From: Asticcacaulis sp. SL142
GTDB lineage: Bacteria; Pseudomonadota; Alphaproteobacteria; Caulobacterales; Caulobacteraceae
Reading direction: 5' to 3'
Length of the DNA stretch: 64,000 nt
Assembly: GCF_026625745.1 (NCBI RefSeq)
Contig: NZ_CP113061.1
Span: 2,071,501-2,135,500 of the forward strand
Of this stretch, positions 1-8,163 are shown one piece after another. A program made the translations under genes and the position numbers. The notes beneath the pieces are model-generated. The model was not told the origin of the DNA, did no database searches, and saw only the letters and a list, made by a program, of their open reading frames with translations. Every line of letters begins with the position of its first letter. The stretch's first letter is position 1.

Positions 1-549
1 GTTGGCTCTGAATGGTGCCGGTTCGGGACGCAGGATTCGACCGGGCTTGGCATTAAGCTGGAGCAGGACACCTGGGGCTCATGGATGCCGCATAAGTTCA
101 AGATGGCGGTGTCCGGTTGTCCGCGTAACTGCGCCGAAGCGACCATCAAGGACTTTGGTATTATCTGCGTGGACTCCGGCTATGAACTGCATGTCGGCGG
201 CAATGCCGGTATTCACCTGCGCGGCACCGATTTGTTGTGCAAGGTCGCCACCGAAGCCGAAGCGCGTGACTATTCGATGGCCTTTGTTCAGCTTTACCGC
301 GAAGACGCCTGGTATCTGGAACGCACCGCCCCGTGGATCGAGCGCGTCGGGTTGGAGTTTGTCAAAACCCAACTGTTTGACGAAGAAACCCGCGCTGACC
401 TCAAGGCCCGGTTCCTCGAATCCCAAGCCGTGTTTCAGGTTGATCCGTGGGCGGAACATGCTCCGAAATCCGAACCGGCCAAGGTCTTTTCGCCACTGGC
501 TGATTTACGCGAAGGCACATCACAAGATCATATTACGGAGACTGCGTGA
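1..549 (+). CDS. nirB: Nitrite reductase large subunit, C-terminal part (5' end outside window)
   Basis: The frame is open from the first base, so the gene is cut by the window edge; about 182 C-terminal residues are present. NirB reduces nitrite to ammonium in the cytoplasm with NAD(P)H, passing electrons to a siroheme coupled to a [4Fe-4S] cluster. The visible part holds the end of the siroheme/iron-sulfur domain: a WCRFGTQDS stretch with one cysteine near residue 6, then SGCPRNCAE near residues 36-44, the C-x3-C pair that ligates the cluster and siroheme. The stop overlaps the nirD start, which points to translational coupling. The family call is firm from these motifs and the nirD-nasA neighbourhood. 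Confidence 0.93.
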   Translation, partial: VGSEWCRFGTQDSTGLGIKLEQDTWGSWMPHKFKMAVSGCPRNCAEATIKDFGIICVDSGYELHVGGNAGIHLRGTDLLCKVATEAEARDYSMAFVQLYREDAWYLERTAPWIERVGLEFVKTQLFDEETRADLKARFLESQAVFQVDPWAEHAPKSEPAKVFSPLADLREGTSQDHITETA

Positions 550-881
550 TGAACGCCAATGTTACGCTCAATTGGATAGATGTGGGCGCGGCCATTGATG
601 TGCCGTATCAAGGCGCGCGCCGTGTCGATACTGACCTTGGGGCCATCGCCGTCTTTCGCACGGTCGATAACGAATACTACGCCGTCATGGACAAGTGCCC
701 GCACAAGGGTGGGCCTTTGTCCGAAGGCATCGTCCACGGCCGCCATATCGCCTGCCCGCTGCATAACTGGTCGTTTTCGTTGCAAACCGGCGAAGCGGTC
801 GGCACCGATGCCGGTAAGGGCTGCACCCCGACCGTGCCGCTTAAAATCGAGAACGAGCGCATTTTTTTAGGGATGAGATAG
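549..881 (+). CDS. nirD: Nitrite reductase small subunit, Rieske-type
   Basis: This 110-residue protein is the Rieske-like partner of NirB in assimilatory nitrite reduction. It carries CPHKGG (C-x-H) and, about 15 residues later, CPLHNW (C-x2-H), the full ligand set for a [2Fe-2S] cluster. Many NirD proteins lack these ligands, so this one probably still binds a cluster and may pass electrons. The ATG at 549 sits in a TGATG overlap with the nirB stop. A GTG three bases earlier would add one residue, but the ATG is the simpler choice. nasA starts seven bases after the stop, so nirB-nirD-nasA-cobA reads as one operon. Confidence 0.93.
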   Translation: MNANVTLNWIDVGAAIDVPYQGARRVDTDLGAIAVFRTVDNEYYAVMDKCPHKGGPLSEGIVHGRHIACPLHNWSFSLQTGEAVGTDAGKGCTPTVPLKIENERIFLGMR

Positions 882-887
882 GTTATC

Positions 888-3545
888 GTGCCCCCTTCCC
901 CGCAAGCAACTACATGCCCTTACTGCGGCGTCGGCTGCGGGGTTAAGGCTGTCATCAATAACCGCCAGATGACCGTGACCGGCGATGAAACCCATCCCGC
1001 CAATCAGGGTCGGCTGTGCTCCAAAGGTACCGCACTTGGTAACACCTTCGGCTTAGAGGGTCGGTTGCTTGAACCCCGCATCCGCCGCCATGGCCAGTTA
1101 GAGGCGGTATCGTGGGACGAGGCTCTGGATACCGTCGCCGCTAAATTTGCGCAAATTATCCGCGATCACGGCCCAGACGCGGTGGCGTTTTATGTGTCGG
1201 GTCAACTTCTTACTGAGGATTATTACGCCGTCAACAAACTGGCCAAGGGTTATATCGGCACAGCCAATGTCGACACCAATTCGCGCCTTTGCATGTCGTC
1301 CGCCGTCGCCGCCCACAAGCAGGCGTTCGGGGCTGATCTGGTACCCGGAACCTATGACGACTTAACTGAGGCCGACATGCTGGTGTTCTCAGGCCACAAC
1401 GCTGCCTGGACCCATCCGGTGCTGTACCGCCGGATCGAGAGCCGTGAGGGCCAGTTCCGCGTCTGCATCGACCCCAAGCGCACCGATACCGCTAAGGCCG
1501 CCGATCTGCATCTGATGATTAAACCGCAAACCGATGTGCGGCTGTGGAACGGATTGTGCGCGCACTTGATTGCCCGCGACGCGCTCGATCATGACTTTAT
1601 CGATCACCACACGGAAGGCTATTCGCGCCTGATGGCGGCTTTGAGCACCGACGACCAGAGCCTTGACGCCATAGCCGAAGATTGCGGTATTTCAGTCGCT
1701 GATCTCAAAAAATTCTACGACGGATTTTTGCACACGCCCAAGGTCGTCAGCCTGTTTTCGATGGGTTCAAACCAGTCATCGTCGGGCGTCCACAAAGGGC
1801 TGGCGCTGATCAATGCCCACCTGTTGTCGGGCAAGATCGGCAAGCCGGGGGCCGCGCCCTTCTCGATCACCGGTCAGCCCAACGCCATGGGCGGGCGCGA
1901 GGTTGGGGGGCTGGCCAACATGCTGGCCGCCCACATGGATTTTGATGAGGCCTCAAAATCCCTCGTCCAACGCTATTGGGGCTCACCAACCATCGCGCCC
2001 AAGGCAGGGTTAAAAGCCGTCGATATGTTCGAGGCGGTACGTTTGGGTAAGGTCAAGGCTATCTGGATCATGGCGACCAATCCGATGGTGTCCATGCCGG
2101 ATACCAACAAAATTCATGAGGCCCTGTCGAACTGCGAACTGGTGGTCGTATCGGACGTGATCGCGCGTACCGACACCATGGACATGGCCCATATTCAGTT
2201 TCCCGCCGCAGCGTGGGGCGAAAAAGACGGCACGGTTACCAACTCAGAGCGGGTCATTTCGCGTCAGCGGAACCTCACTCCCTTGCCGGGTTCCGTGCGG
2301 CCTGACTGGGCGATCATCGCCGACGTCGCCCGCCGCATGAATCCTGACTGGGTATCGGCTTTCAATTGGGCCGGGCCGGATGAGGTTTTTGCCGAACATG
2401 CTGGCCTGACCGCCTTTGAAAATGACGGCAAACGCTTCCTTGATCTGGGTGGCCTCACGGGTATGACAAAGGCCGAATATGACGCCCTTCAGCCGGTGCG
2501 CTGGCCGTTTAAAAAGGGTGGTCTGCCGGGGGATCGTCTGTTCGCAGATGGTCAGTTCAACACCCCAAATGGTCGCGCGCGATTAGTGCCGCCGATTGTG
2601 CGCAGCCCCGCCAATCAGACCACGGATGATTTCCCGTTCCACCTCAATTCGGCCCGCGTGCGCGATCACTGGCACACAATGACGCGCACGGCTTTAGCAC
2701 CGGAACTGAACCGCCATATCACCGAGCCGCTGCTCGATATCCACCCCAAGGATGCCCGTCGTCTGCACATCAAGGACGGGCGGCTGGCAGTCGTGACCAC
2801 GGCCTATGGTGAGGCCATTCTCAAGGCCCGCGTGACCGACGATGTGCGCGAAGGCAGCCTGCATATTCCCATGCACTGGACGAAGCAGTTCGCGCCGTTT
2901 GGCCGCTCAAACCAACTCATCAACCCCGCCGTTGATCCGATGTCGGGTCAGCCGGAGTTCAAGCATACGCCTGCCCATGTCCGTGCCTATAACGAAGCCT
3001 GGCACGGCTTTGTCATGGCCCCGCGTGATTTCGATGGTGAGTTGCCGACGTGGAGCGATGACACTATCTGGCGGCGCACCGCCCACGCCCATGCCGACTG
3101 TTTCGAGATCGCCGGAATTGCGCCGGTCGATATGTCGATGGTCGAGGCCAACCTTATATTGGAAGATGCGACCACCGGCCTGACGCGGCGGGTGCAGGTT
3201 GAGGACGGGCGGATTACGCGGGCGATGTTCCTGGCCCCGATCCATAAAAAATTGCCGCCGCGTGACTGGCTGCTGGAGCGGTTTGGCGATGCCGAACTTA
3301 AGCCTGCCGACCGCGCCGCCCTGCTGATCGGGCGTCTGCCGGGGATGGCCGACAAAGGCCGCATTATCTGCGCCTGCCGGTCAGTGGGCGAAATCGCCAT
3401 CAATGCTGCCATCGATGACGGGGCCAAGACTGTCGATGACATCGGTGACGCCACCACCGCCGGCACCTCCTGCGGATCGTGCAAGGGTGAACTGAAACAG
3501 TGCCTGCTGAAACGGGCGATCACAAAGGAACCGGTTCATGCGTGA
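888..3545 (+). CDS. nasA: Assimilatory nitrate reductase catalytic subunit with C-terminal BFD-like [2Fe-2S] domain
   Basis: An 885-residue cytoplasmic molybdoenzyme that reduces nitrate to nitrite. The N-terminus has CPYCGVGC (Cys10, 13, 17) and Cys44 in RLCSKG, the ligands of the [4Fe-4S] cluster of the bis-MGD family. The molybdopterin oxidoreductase and dinucleotide-binding domains follow. From about residue 825 a BFD-like domain has CAC and CGSC pairs for a [2Fe-2S] cluster, which is typical of NasA/NasC and replaces a separate electron donor domain. The start is a GTG at 888 with a weak ribosome site; it is chosen because the first cluster cysteine must lie close to the N-terminus. The 3' end overlaps cobA by 8 bases. 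The product needs the Moco genes immediately downstream. Confidence 0.95.
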   Translation: MPPSPQATTCPYCGVGCGVKAVINNRQMTVTGDETHPANQGRLCSKGTALGNTFGLEGRLLEPRIRRHGQLEAVSWDEALDTVAAKFAQIIRDHGPDAVAFYVSGQLLTEDYYAVNKLAKGYIGTANVDTNSRLCMSSAVAAHKQAFGADLVPGTYDDLTEADMLVFSGHNAAWTHPVLYRRIESREGQFRVCIDPKRTDTAKAADLHLMIKPQTDVRLWNGLCAHLIARDALDHDFIDHHTEGYSRLMAALSTDDQSLDAIAEDCGISVADLKKFYDGFLHTPKVVSLFSMGSNQSSSGVHKGLALINAHLLSGKIGKPGAAPFSITGQPNAMGGREVGGLANMLAAHMDFDEASKSLVQRYWGSPTIAPKAGLKAVDMFEAVRLGKVKAIWIMATNPMVSMPDTNKIHEALSNCELVVVSDVIARTDTMDMAHIQFPAAAWGEKDGTVTNSERVISRQRNLTPLPGSVRPDWAIIADVARRMNPDWVSAFNWAGPDEVFAEHAGLTAFENDGKRFLDLGGLTGMTKAEYDALQPVRWPFKKGGLPGDRLFADGQFNTPNGRARLVPPIVRSPANQTTDDFPFHLNSARVRDHWHTMTRTALAPELNRHITEPLLDIHPKDARRLHIKDGRLAVVTTAYGEAILKARVTDDVREGSLHIPMHWTKQFAPFGRSNQLINPAVDPMSGQPEFKHTPAHVRAYNEAWHGFVMAPRDFDGELPTWSDDTIWRRTAHAHADCFEIAGIAPVDMSMVEANLILEDATTGLTRRVQVEDGRITRAMFLAPIHKKLPPRDWLLERFGDAELKPADRAALLIGRLPGMADKGRIICACRSVGEIAINAAIDDGAKTVDDIGDATTAGTSCGSCKGELKQCLLKRAITKEPVHA

Positions 3546-4308
3546 TGGTTTTGTATCCTTAGTCGGCGCAGGCCCTGGCGATGCCGATCACCTGACGCTG
3601 GGGGCGCTGAAAGCTCTGCAATCGGCGCAGGCGGTGCTTTATGATGCCCTCGTCAGCGAAGATATCATCGCTCTGGCCCCCGCAAAATGCGTCAAGATCT
3701 GCGTCGGTAAGCGCGGTGACCGCTTGTCGGTGCCGCAGGACAAGACCAATGCCCTGATGGTGCGGTTAGCCAAAAAAGGGCTGCATGTGGTGCGCCTCAA
3801 AGGCGGCGATCCGTCGGTATTTGGTCGCGTCGAAGAGGAACGCGACTACCTTGAGGCCCACAATATTGCGCACAAAACCCTGCCCGGCGTCACCGCAGCC
3901 TCCGCCGCCGCAGCCCAGTTTTCATTCCCGCTCACCCATCGCGGCGAAGCCCGTTCGGTCACCTTTCTGACCGGCCGCACCAAGGACGGCTCGATTGACC
4001 TGAAAGAATCCGCCGTCTGCGATCCACAAACCTCGCTGGTGTTTTACATGTCATCGCACAATGCCGCCCATATCGAAGCGCGGCTCTTATCGGCGGGCCG
4101 CATCGCCGACACCCCCATCATCATCGTCGAAAACGCTGGCCGCGCTTACGCCCGTGCCATCAAGGGACGTTTAAACGAACTGGCCGCACAGGTCGCGGAA
4201 GCCGCTTATGAAGGCCCCGTTCTGATCGGAGTCGGTGAGGCTTTCCGCTTTGCACGGATGGGTGCGTCCGCTACACTTCAAGCATGGCCGAAAGTACAGA
4301 CAGCATGA
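3538..4308 (+). CDS. cobA: Uroporphyrinogen-III C-methyltransferase (SUMT)
   Basis: A 256-residue SAM-dependent tetrapyrrole methylase that methylates uroporphyrinogen III at C2 and C7 to give precorrin-2, the precursor of siroheme. It shows VGAGPGD at the N-terminus, RLKGGDPSVFGR near residue 85 and the PGVTAASAAA segment, all hallmarks of the family. It is a stand-alone SUMT without the CysG dehydrogenase/ferrochelatase part, so the last siroheme steps must be encoded elsewhere. Its place at the end of the nitrite/nitrate reductase operon, overlapping nasA by 8 bases, suggests that it supplies siroheme to NirB. The 3' end overlaps mobA. Confidence 0.93.
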   Translation: MRDGFVSLVGAGPGDADHLTLGALKALQSAQAVLYDALVSEDIIALAPAKCVKICVGKRGDRLSVPQDKTNALMVRLAKKGLHVVRLKGGDPSVFGRVEEERDYLEAHNIAHKTLPGVTAASAAAAQFSFPLTHRGEARSVTFLTGRTKDGSIDLKESAVCDPQTSLVFYMSSHNAAHIEARLLSAGRIADTPIIIVENAGRAYARAIKGRLNELAAQVAEAAYEGPVLIGVGEAFRFARMGASATLQAWPKVQTA

Positions 4309-4898
4309 TTGTGGGCGTGATCCTGGCGGGGGGGCAGGGCCAGCGGATGGGCGGCAATAAGCCGTTTGCCATCTATGATCACGCGCCCCTGATCAGCCAT
4401 GCCATAGCCGCCCTGACCCCGCAAGTATCGCAGCTTCTGATCAATGCCGGGGAGCCGATATCGCCGGTGGCCACGCAATTGCGCACCCTGAAAACCCCGC
4501 TGATCTATGATGATCCGGCCACTGCCAATCTCGGCCCCTTAAGCGGCATCCACACCGGACTTAAAGCGGCCATACGGATGAAAGCCAAATCGATGATCAG
4601 CCTGCCGTGCGATATGCCGCATATCCCCGCGACCATGGTCAAATCGCTGGTAACCGCCCAGATGGTGTCGGGCGCGGATATCATCTACATTAAGGGTCTG
4701 CGCGATCATCCTCTATGCGCCTTGTGGCAGCCGTCCGTGTTTGCGGCCCTTGATCAGGCCTTGCGTCAGGCTGATGGTGGCTTGGGCGTTTTGCGGTTTT
4801 TGAGCACGCAAAAGATCAGCACCCTCACCCCCACCGATGAACGCGCCTATACCAATATCAATAGTCTGGCCGATCTAAGCTTACAACAAACGATCTAG
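4284..4898 (+). CDS. mobA: Molybdenum cofactor guanylyltransferase
   Basis: MobA attaches GMP from GTP to molybdopterin to make the MGD cofactor that NasA needs. The nucleotidyltransferase signature LAGGQGQRMGGNK is at residues 14-26, and a conserved acidic region (LPCDMPHIP) follows near residue 110. At 204 residues it has the normal family length. Two starts are possible: ATG 4284, overlapping cobA by 25 bases, or ATG 4305, which forms an ATGA overlap with the cobA stop and leaves a short N-terminus before the signature. Neither has a strong ribosome site. The gene is last in the plus-strand operon and overlaps moeA tail to tail by 18 bases. Confidence 0.92.
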   Translation: MAESTDSMIVGVILAGGQGQRMGGNKPFAIYDHAPLISHAIAALTPQVSQLLINAGEPISPVATQLRTLKTPLIYDDPATANLGPLSGIHTGLKAAIRMKAKSMISLPCDMPHIPATMVKSLVTAQMVSGADIIYIKGLRDHPLCALWQPSVFAALDQALRQADGGLGVLRFLSTQKISTLTPTDERAYTNINSLADLSLQQTI

Positions 4899-6110
4899 CG
4901 GCAAAACCGGCACCAGATCGCCGGTCTTCACAACCGGAGCGTCGGAAGGGCGGCGCAGCAAGGCATTGGATTTGGCAAATACCGTCACCAGCGACGAGTC
5001 CTGATCGCGCAGGGCCGTGACCTTAAGCTGGCCCTTATCATCATGGGTGATCACAGCTCGCAGCCAGCTTTCACGCGGGCCATTGGCAGGGAGTGCGGCA
5101 GTCAGTTTGGCGGCAAGCATAGGCCGTGCCTCATAGCGGCCGAGAGCCGCCTCGATATAGGGCCGCAAAAACAACTGCGCGCAGACCATGGCCGAGGCCG
5201 GGTTGCCGGGCAGGCCCAAAACGCGGGTGCCGTCTTCGAGATTGCCCAACCATGTCGGCTTGCCGGGCCGGATATTGATGCTGGCGAAATCGACCTGTAG
5301 CCCCAGTTGTTCCAGCGCCGGTTTGACCAGATCGTAATCGCCGACACTGGCCCCGCCGATGGTAACAATCAGATCGGCTTTCACGCCTTTGAGTGCCTTA
5401 TGGATGCATTTCACCGAATCCCCGGCAGCACCTATGAATTTCGCCTTAGCGCCCCACTGTTCGACCAGGCCTATCAGGGCGTGAGAGCCGGATTCAAAAA
5501 TCTGATCGGATTTTGGTTTTTCACCTACCCGCACCAGTTCATCGCCGTTGGAGAGGATCGCCACCACCGGTTTTTTGCGCACAACAACCTTATGGTATCC
5601 GGCAGCCGCGACCAGCGATAACGCCCACGGATCAAGGATTTGTCCCGCCTTAAGCAAGACCTCGCCCGCCTTGAAATCACCACCACGCGGACGGATATTA
5701 TCGCTTTTAGAGGCCCAGCCATCAGGTTGCACGAAAATAAGATCTGATTGCCGGTCGATATTTTCCTGAATGATAACTGCGTTGGTCATCGCTGGTACCG
5801 GCGCGCCGGTAAAGATGCGCACCGCCTCACCGGCAATCAGATCCCCTTTGAAGCGCCGCCCGGCCAGACTTTCGCCAACCACCGTCAGCGGCTCTTTTTG
5901 CAGGGCCTCGTCGCTGATCAGATCCACCACCGCATAACCATCCATGGCCGAGGCATTGAACGGCGGCTGATCGCGGGTGGCCAGCACATCTTCGGCCAGC
6001 ACCCGACCGCGCGCTTTTTCCAGCTTCACCTTCTGCGTGCGCGGTTTCGGCGCCACCATGCGCAGAAAATCAGCGGCCTGATCGACGGTTATGCCTTTGA
6101 GCGCAGCCAT
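4881..6110 (-). CDS. moeA: Molybdopterin molybdenumtransferase
   Basis: A 409-residue MoeA, the usual length, which inserts molybdate into adenylylated molybdopterin. Motifs seen are SAMDGYAV near residue 54, LSNGDEL near residue 187, GGASVGDYD near residue 253 and GLPGNPASA near residue 300, all standard for the MoeA/gephyrin family. It is the last gene of a minus-strand moaA-moaB-moeA operon, with only four bases between the moaB stop and its ATG. The operon converges with the nitrate genes, so cofactor synthesis and the main user of the cofactor sit back to back. Confidence 0.95.
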   Translation of the reverse strand: MAALKGITVDQAADFLRMVAPKPRTQKVKLEKARGRVLAEDVLATRDQPPFNASAMDGYAVVDLISDEALQKEPLTVVGESLAGRRFKGDLIAGEAVRIFTGAPVPAMTNAVIIQENIDRQSDLIFVQPDGWASKSDNIRPRGGDFKAGEVLLKAGQILDPWALSLVAAAGYHKVVVRKKPVVAILSNGDELVRVGEKPKSDQIFESGSHALIGLVEQWGAKAKFIGAAGDSVKCIHKALKGVKADLIVTIGGASVGDYDLVKPALEQLGLQVDFASINIRPGKPTWLGNLEDGTRVLGLPGNPASAMVCAQLFLRPYIEAALGRYEARPMLAAKLTAALPANGPRESWLRAVITHDDKGQLKVTALRDQDSSLVTVFAKSNALLRRPSDAPVVKTGDLVPVLPLDRLL

Positions 6111-6114
6111 TTGG

Positions 6115-6681
6115 TTACTCCTTTAATCGGGGCATCAGTTCGACCATGTTGCATGGCCCATGACGGCTATCCAATTGCCAGCGGATGACCTTATCCCAGC
6201 CATCCTTGCACGCCCCGTTTGAACCCGGCAGGCAGAACACAAACACGCCGTCAATTAGCCCCGCCAAGGCCCGCGATTGCAGGGTCGACAGGCCGACCGT
6301 CTGGAAACTGACCATATGAAAAATGGTCGAAAAGCCTTCGATGCGTTTATCAAACATCGGCTCGACCGCTTCAGGGGTGACATCGCGGCCGGTAATGCCG
6401 GTGCCACCGGTGGTTATGATCACATCGACATCACCTGACGCAATCCAGGTGCGGATCGCGCCGCGGATATGCTCAACATCATCGCGCACAATATCGCGCG
6501 CCGCCAGATGATGGCCCGCCTCAGTGATCCGACGCGCCAGTACATCGCCGGAGGTATCGTTTTCCGCCGTGCGCGTGTCGGATACGGTGAGTATGGCGAT
6601 ATTGACGGATTTGAACGGGCGGTCTTCATGGATGCGTCCGGCCCCGATATAGGCGCGGTCAGTGTCGGTAAGGGGCAGCAA
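6115..6681 (-). CDS. moaB: Molybdenum cofactor biosynthesis protein B (MoaB/Mog-like)
   Basis: A 188-residue member of the MoaB/MogA family, which binds molybdopterin and in many species adenylylates it before metal insertion by MoeA. The family signature TTGGTGITGRDVTPEA is near residues 90-105, and a FCLPGSNGACKDGW segment near the C-terminus corresponds to the conserved PGs region. Three bases separate it from the moaA stop upstream and four from the moeA start downstream, so the three are surely co-transcribed. Whether it acts as MoaB or as MogA cannot be settled from sequence alone, but no other MogA is seen in the window. Confidence 0.92.
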   Translation of the reverse strand: MLPLTDTDRAYIGAGRIHEDRPFKSVNIAILTVSDTRTAENDTSGDVLARRITEAGHHLAARDIVRDDVEHIRGAIRTWIASGDVDVIITTGGTGITGRDVTPEAVEPMFDKRIEGFSTIFHMVSFQTVGLSTLQSRALAGLIDGVFVFCLPGSNGACKDGWDKVIRWQLDSRHGPCNMVELMPRLKE

Positions 6682-6684
6682 AAT

Positions 6685-7710
6685 CTATCCTCCGGTGACG
6701 GACATGGTACGGTTGCCCACGCCGCGCACTGTACCCGATTCAATCAGGAATTCATGGCGGCGGGGTTTATGGCTGAGGGCTTCGGTATAGGCGGCATCAA
6801 GGCCAGCATCGGTCGGATCAGCCCGCAACGCGGCGGCCAGATCGACATGATCCTCCTGCCCCAGACACATATAGAGCTTACCCGTGGCGGTCACCCGCAC
6901 CCGGTTGCAATCGTCGCAGAAATTATGGCTGAGCGGCGTGATCAGCCCCAGCTTACCGCCGGTTTCCGCAACACGGTAATAACGCGCCGGCCCCGCGGTT
7001 TTTTCACGTAAAGGCTCAAGGCTCCAGAACGATGACAGGTCGCGTACGACATCGCGCAACGATACAAACTGATCCTCGCGGCCCGCAATATCATCACCCA
7101 GCGGCATGGTCTCAATCAGCGAGACATCGATCCCGCGTCCGTGCGCCCAGGTGATAATGTCCGAAATTTCCGCGCGGTTATCACGCGCCAGCACAACCAC
7201 ATTCAGCTTGATTTTGATGCCTGAGCCTTGCGCCGTCTCGATCCCTTCGATCACCTTGGTGATATCCCCGCCGCGCGTAATGCGCCCGAACACATCGGGT
7301 TTCAGGCTATCCATCGACACATTGATGCGTTTGATATTCGCCGCCACCAGATCGGGCACGGCGTCCTTAAGCAATGTCCCATTGGTCGTCAGGGTTAGTT
7401 CTTTCAGACGCCCGGTTTCGACATGCGCACCCACCCGTTTCAGAAAGCCCAATATGCCTTTGCGCACCAACGGTTCGCCACCGGTGATGCGCAGGGTTTT
7501 TACCCCCTGATCCATCAGAAACAGGCTTAAGCGCTCCAGTTCCTCATAGGACAACAGCGCTGATTTCGGCAAAAAGGTCTGGCGCTCGCTCATGCAGTAG
7601 GTGCAGCGCAGGTCGCAGCGATCCGTCACCGAAATCCGTACATAGGAAATGCGGCGGCCATGAACATCGGCGCGGGCCGTAAGGGGCGAAGACTGGTATA
7701 AAGACGTCAT
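6685..7710 (-). CDS. moaA: GTP 3',8-cyclase (radical SAM)
   Basis: MoaA carries out the first step of Moco synthesis, turning GTP into 3',8-cyclo-GTP together with MoaC. The 341-residue protein has the radical SAM motif CDLRCTYC (C-x3-C-x2-C) near residues 32-39, the TGGEPL SAM-binding loop near residue 76, and a C-terminal cluster region NFCDDCNRVR with a third cysteine in LYMCLG. It ends in Gly-Gly, the conserved tail that is essential in MoaA. It is first in the minus-strand moaA-moaB-moeA operon and diverges from moaD, so the 120-bp gap holds both promoters. No moaC or moaE is in the window. Confidence 0.96.
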   Translation of the reverse strand: MTSLYQSSPLTARADVHGRRISYVRISVTDRCDLRCTYCMSERQTFLPKSALLSYEELERLSLFLMDQGVKTLRITGGEPLVRKGILGFLKRVGAHVETGRLKELTLTTNGTLLKDAVPDLVAANIKRINVSMDSLKPDVFGRITRGGDITKVIEGIETAQGSGIKIKLNVVVLARDNRAEISDIITWAHGRGIDVSLIETMPLGDDIAGREDQFVSLRDVVRDLSSFWSLEPLREKTAGPARYYRVAETGGKLGLITPLSHNFCDDCNRVRVTATGKLYMCLGQEDHVDLAAALRADPTDAGLDAAYTEALSHKPRRHEFLIESGTVRGVGNRTMSVTGG

Positions 7711-7830
7711 ATCAAACCTGTAGGTCAGGCTACATCAAAAGCCTGATCGTGAACAGAAAAACCGCGCGAATGTGACTGTAAATTCGTCTTATCTGGTTAT
7801 ATGGTTACAAAGCCCTGTTAAGGAAACCAC

Positions 7831-8076
7831 ATGATCCGCATTTTATTTTTCGGGAAAATATCTGACCTGATCGGCCAGCGCGAAATCACCGTGGCGCATG
7901 AAACAGGCCTGAACCTGCACCAATTGCGTGATACGGTATTTAGAGACCTATTGGCCGCGCAGGCCCTGAAACCATCCGATATTCACATGAGCGTCAACCA
8001 GACCAAAACACGCGATGACACAGCCCTGAATGATGGCGATGAAGTGGCCTTTTTTTCTGTTTTTTCAGGTGGTTAG
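7831..8076 (+). CDS. moaD: Molybdopterin synthase sulfur carrier subunit
   Basis: An 81-residue ubiquitin-like protein ending in SGG, the C-terminal Gly-Gly that is thiocarboxylated to carry sulfur into molybdopterin. The DGDEVAFF segment just before the tail is typical of MoaD. The ATG has a good ribosome site (AAGGAAA) seven bases upstream. It is transcribed away from moaA. Its usual partner moaE does not follow, so the large subunit of the synthase must be encoded elsewhere. Confidence 0.9.
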   Translation: MIRILFFGKISDLIGQREITVAHETGLNLHQLRDTVFRDLLAAQALKPSDIHMSVNQTKTRDDTALNDGDEVAFFSVFSGG

Positions 8077-8163
8077 CAGCCAAAACAAACCCTGAAAATA
8101 TCGACGCCGCGCGTAAAGGTTTGTTTATCTAAGCCTGCTAGAATTCCCTCAATCGAAGAATTC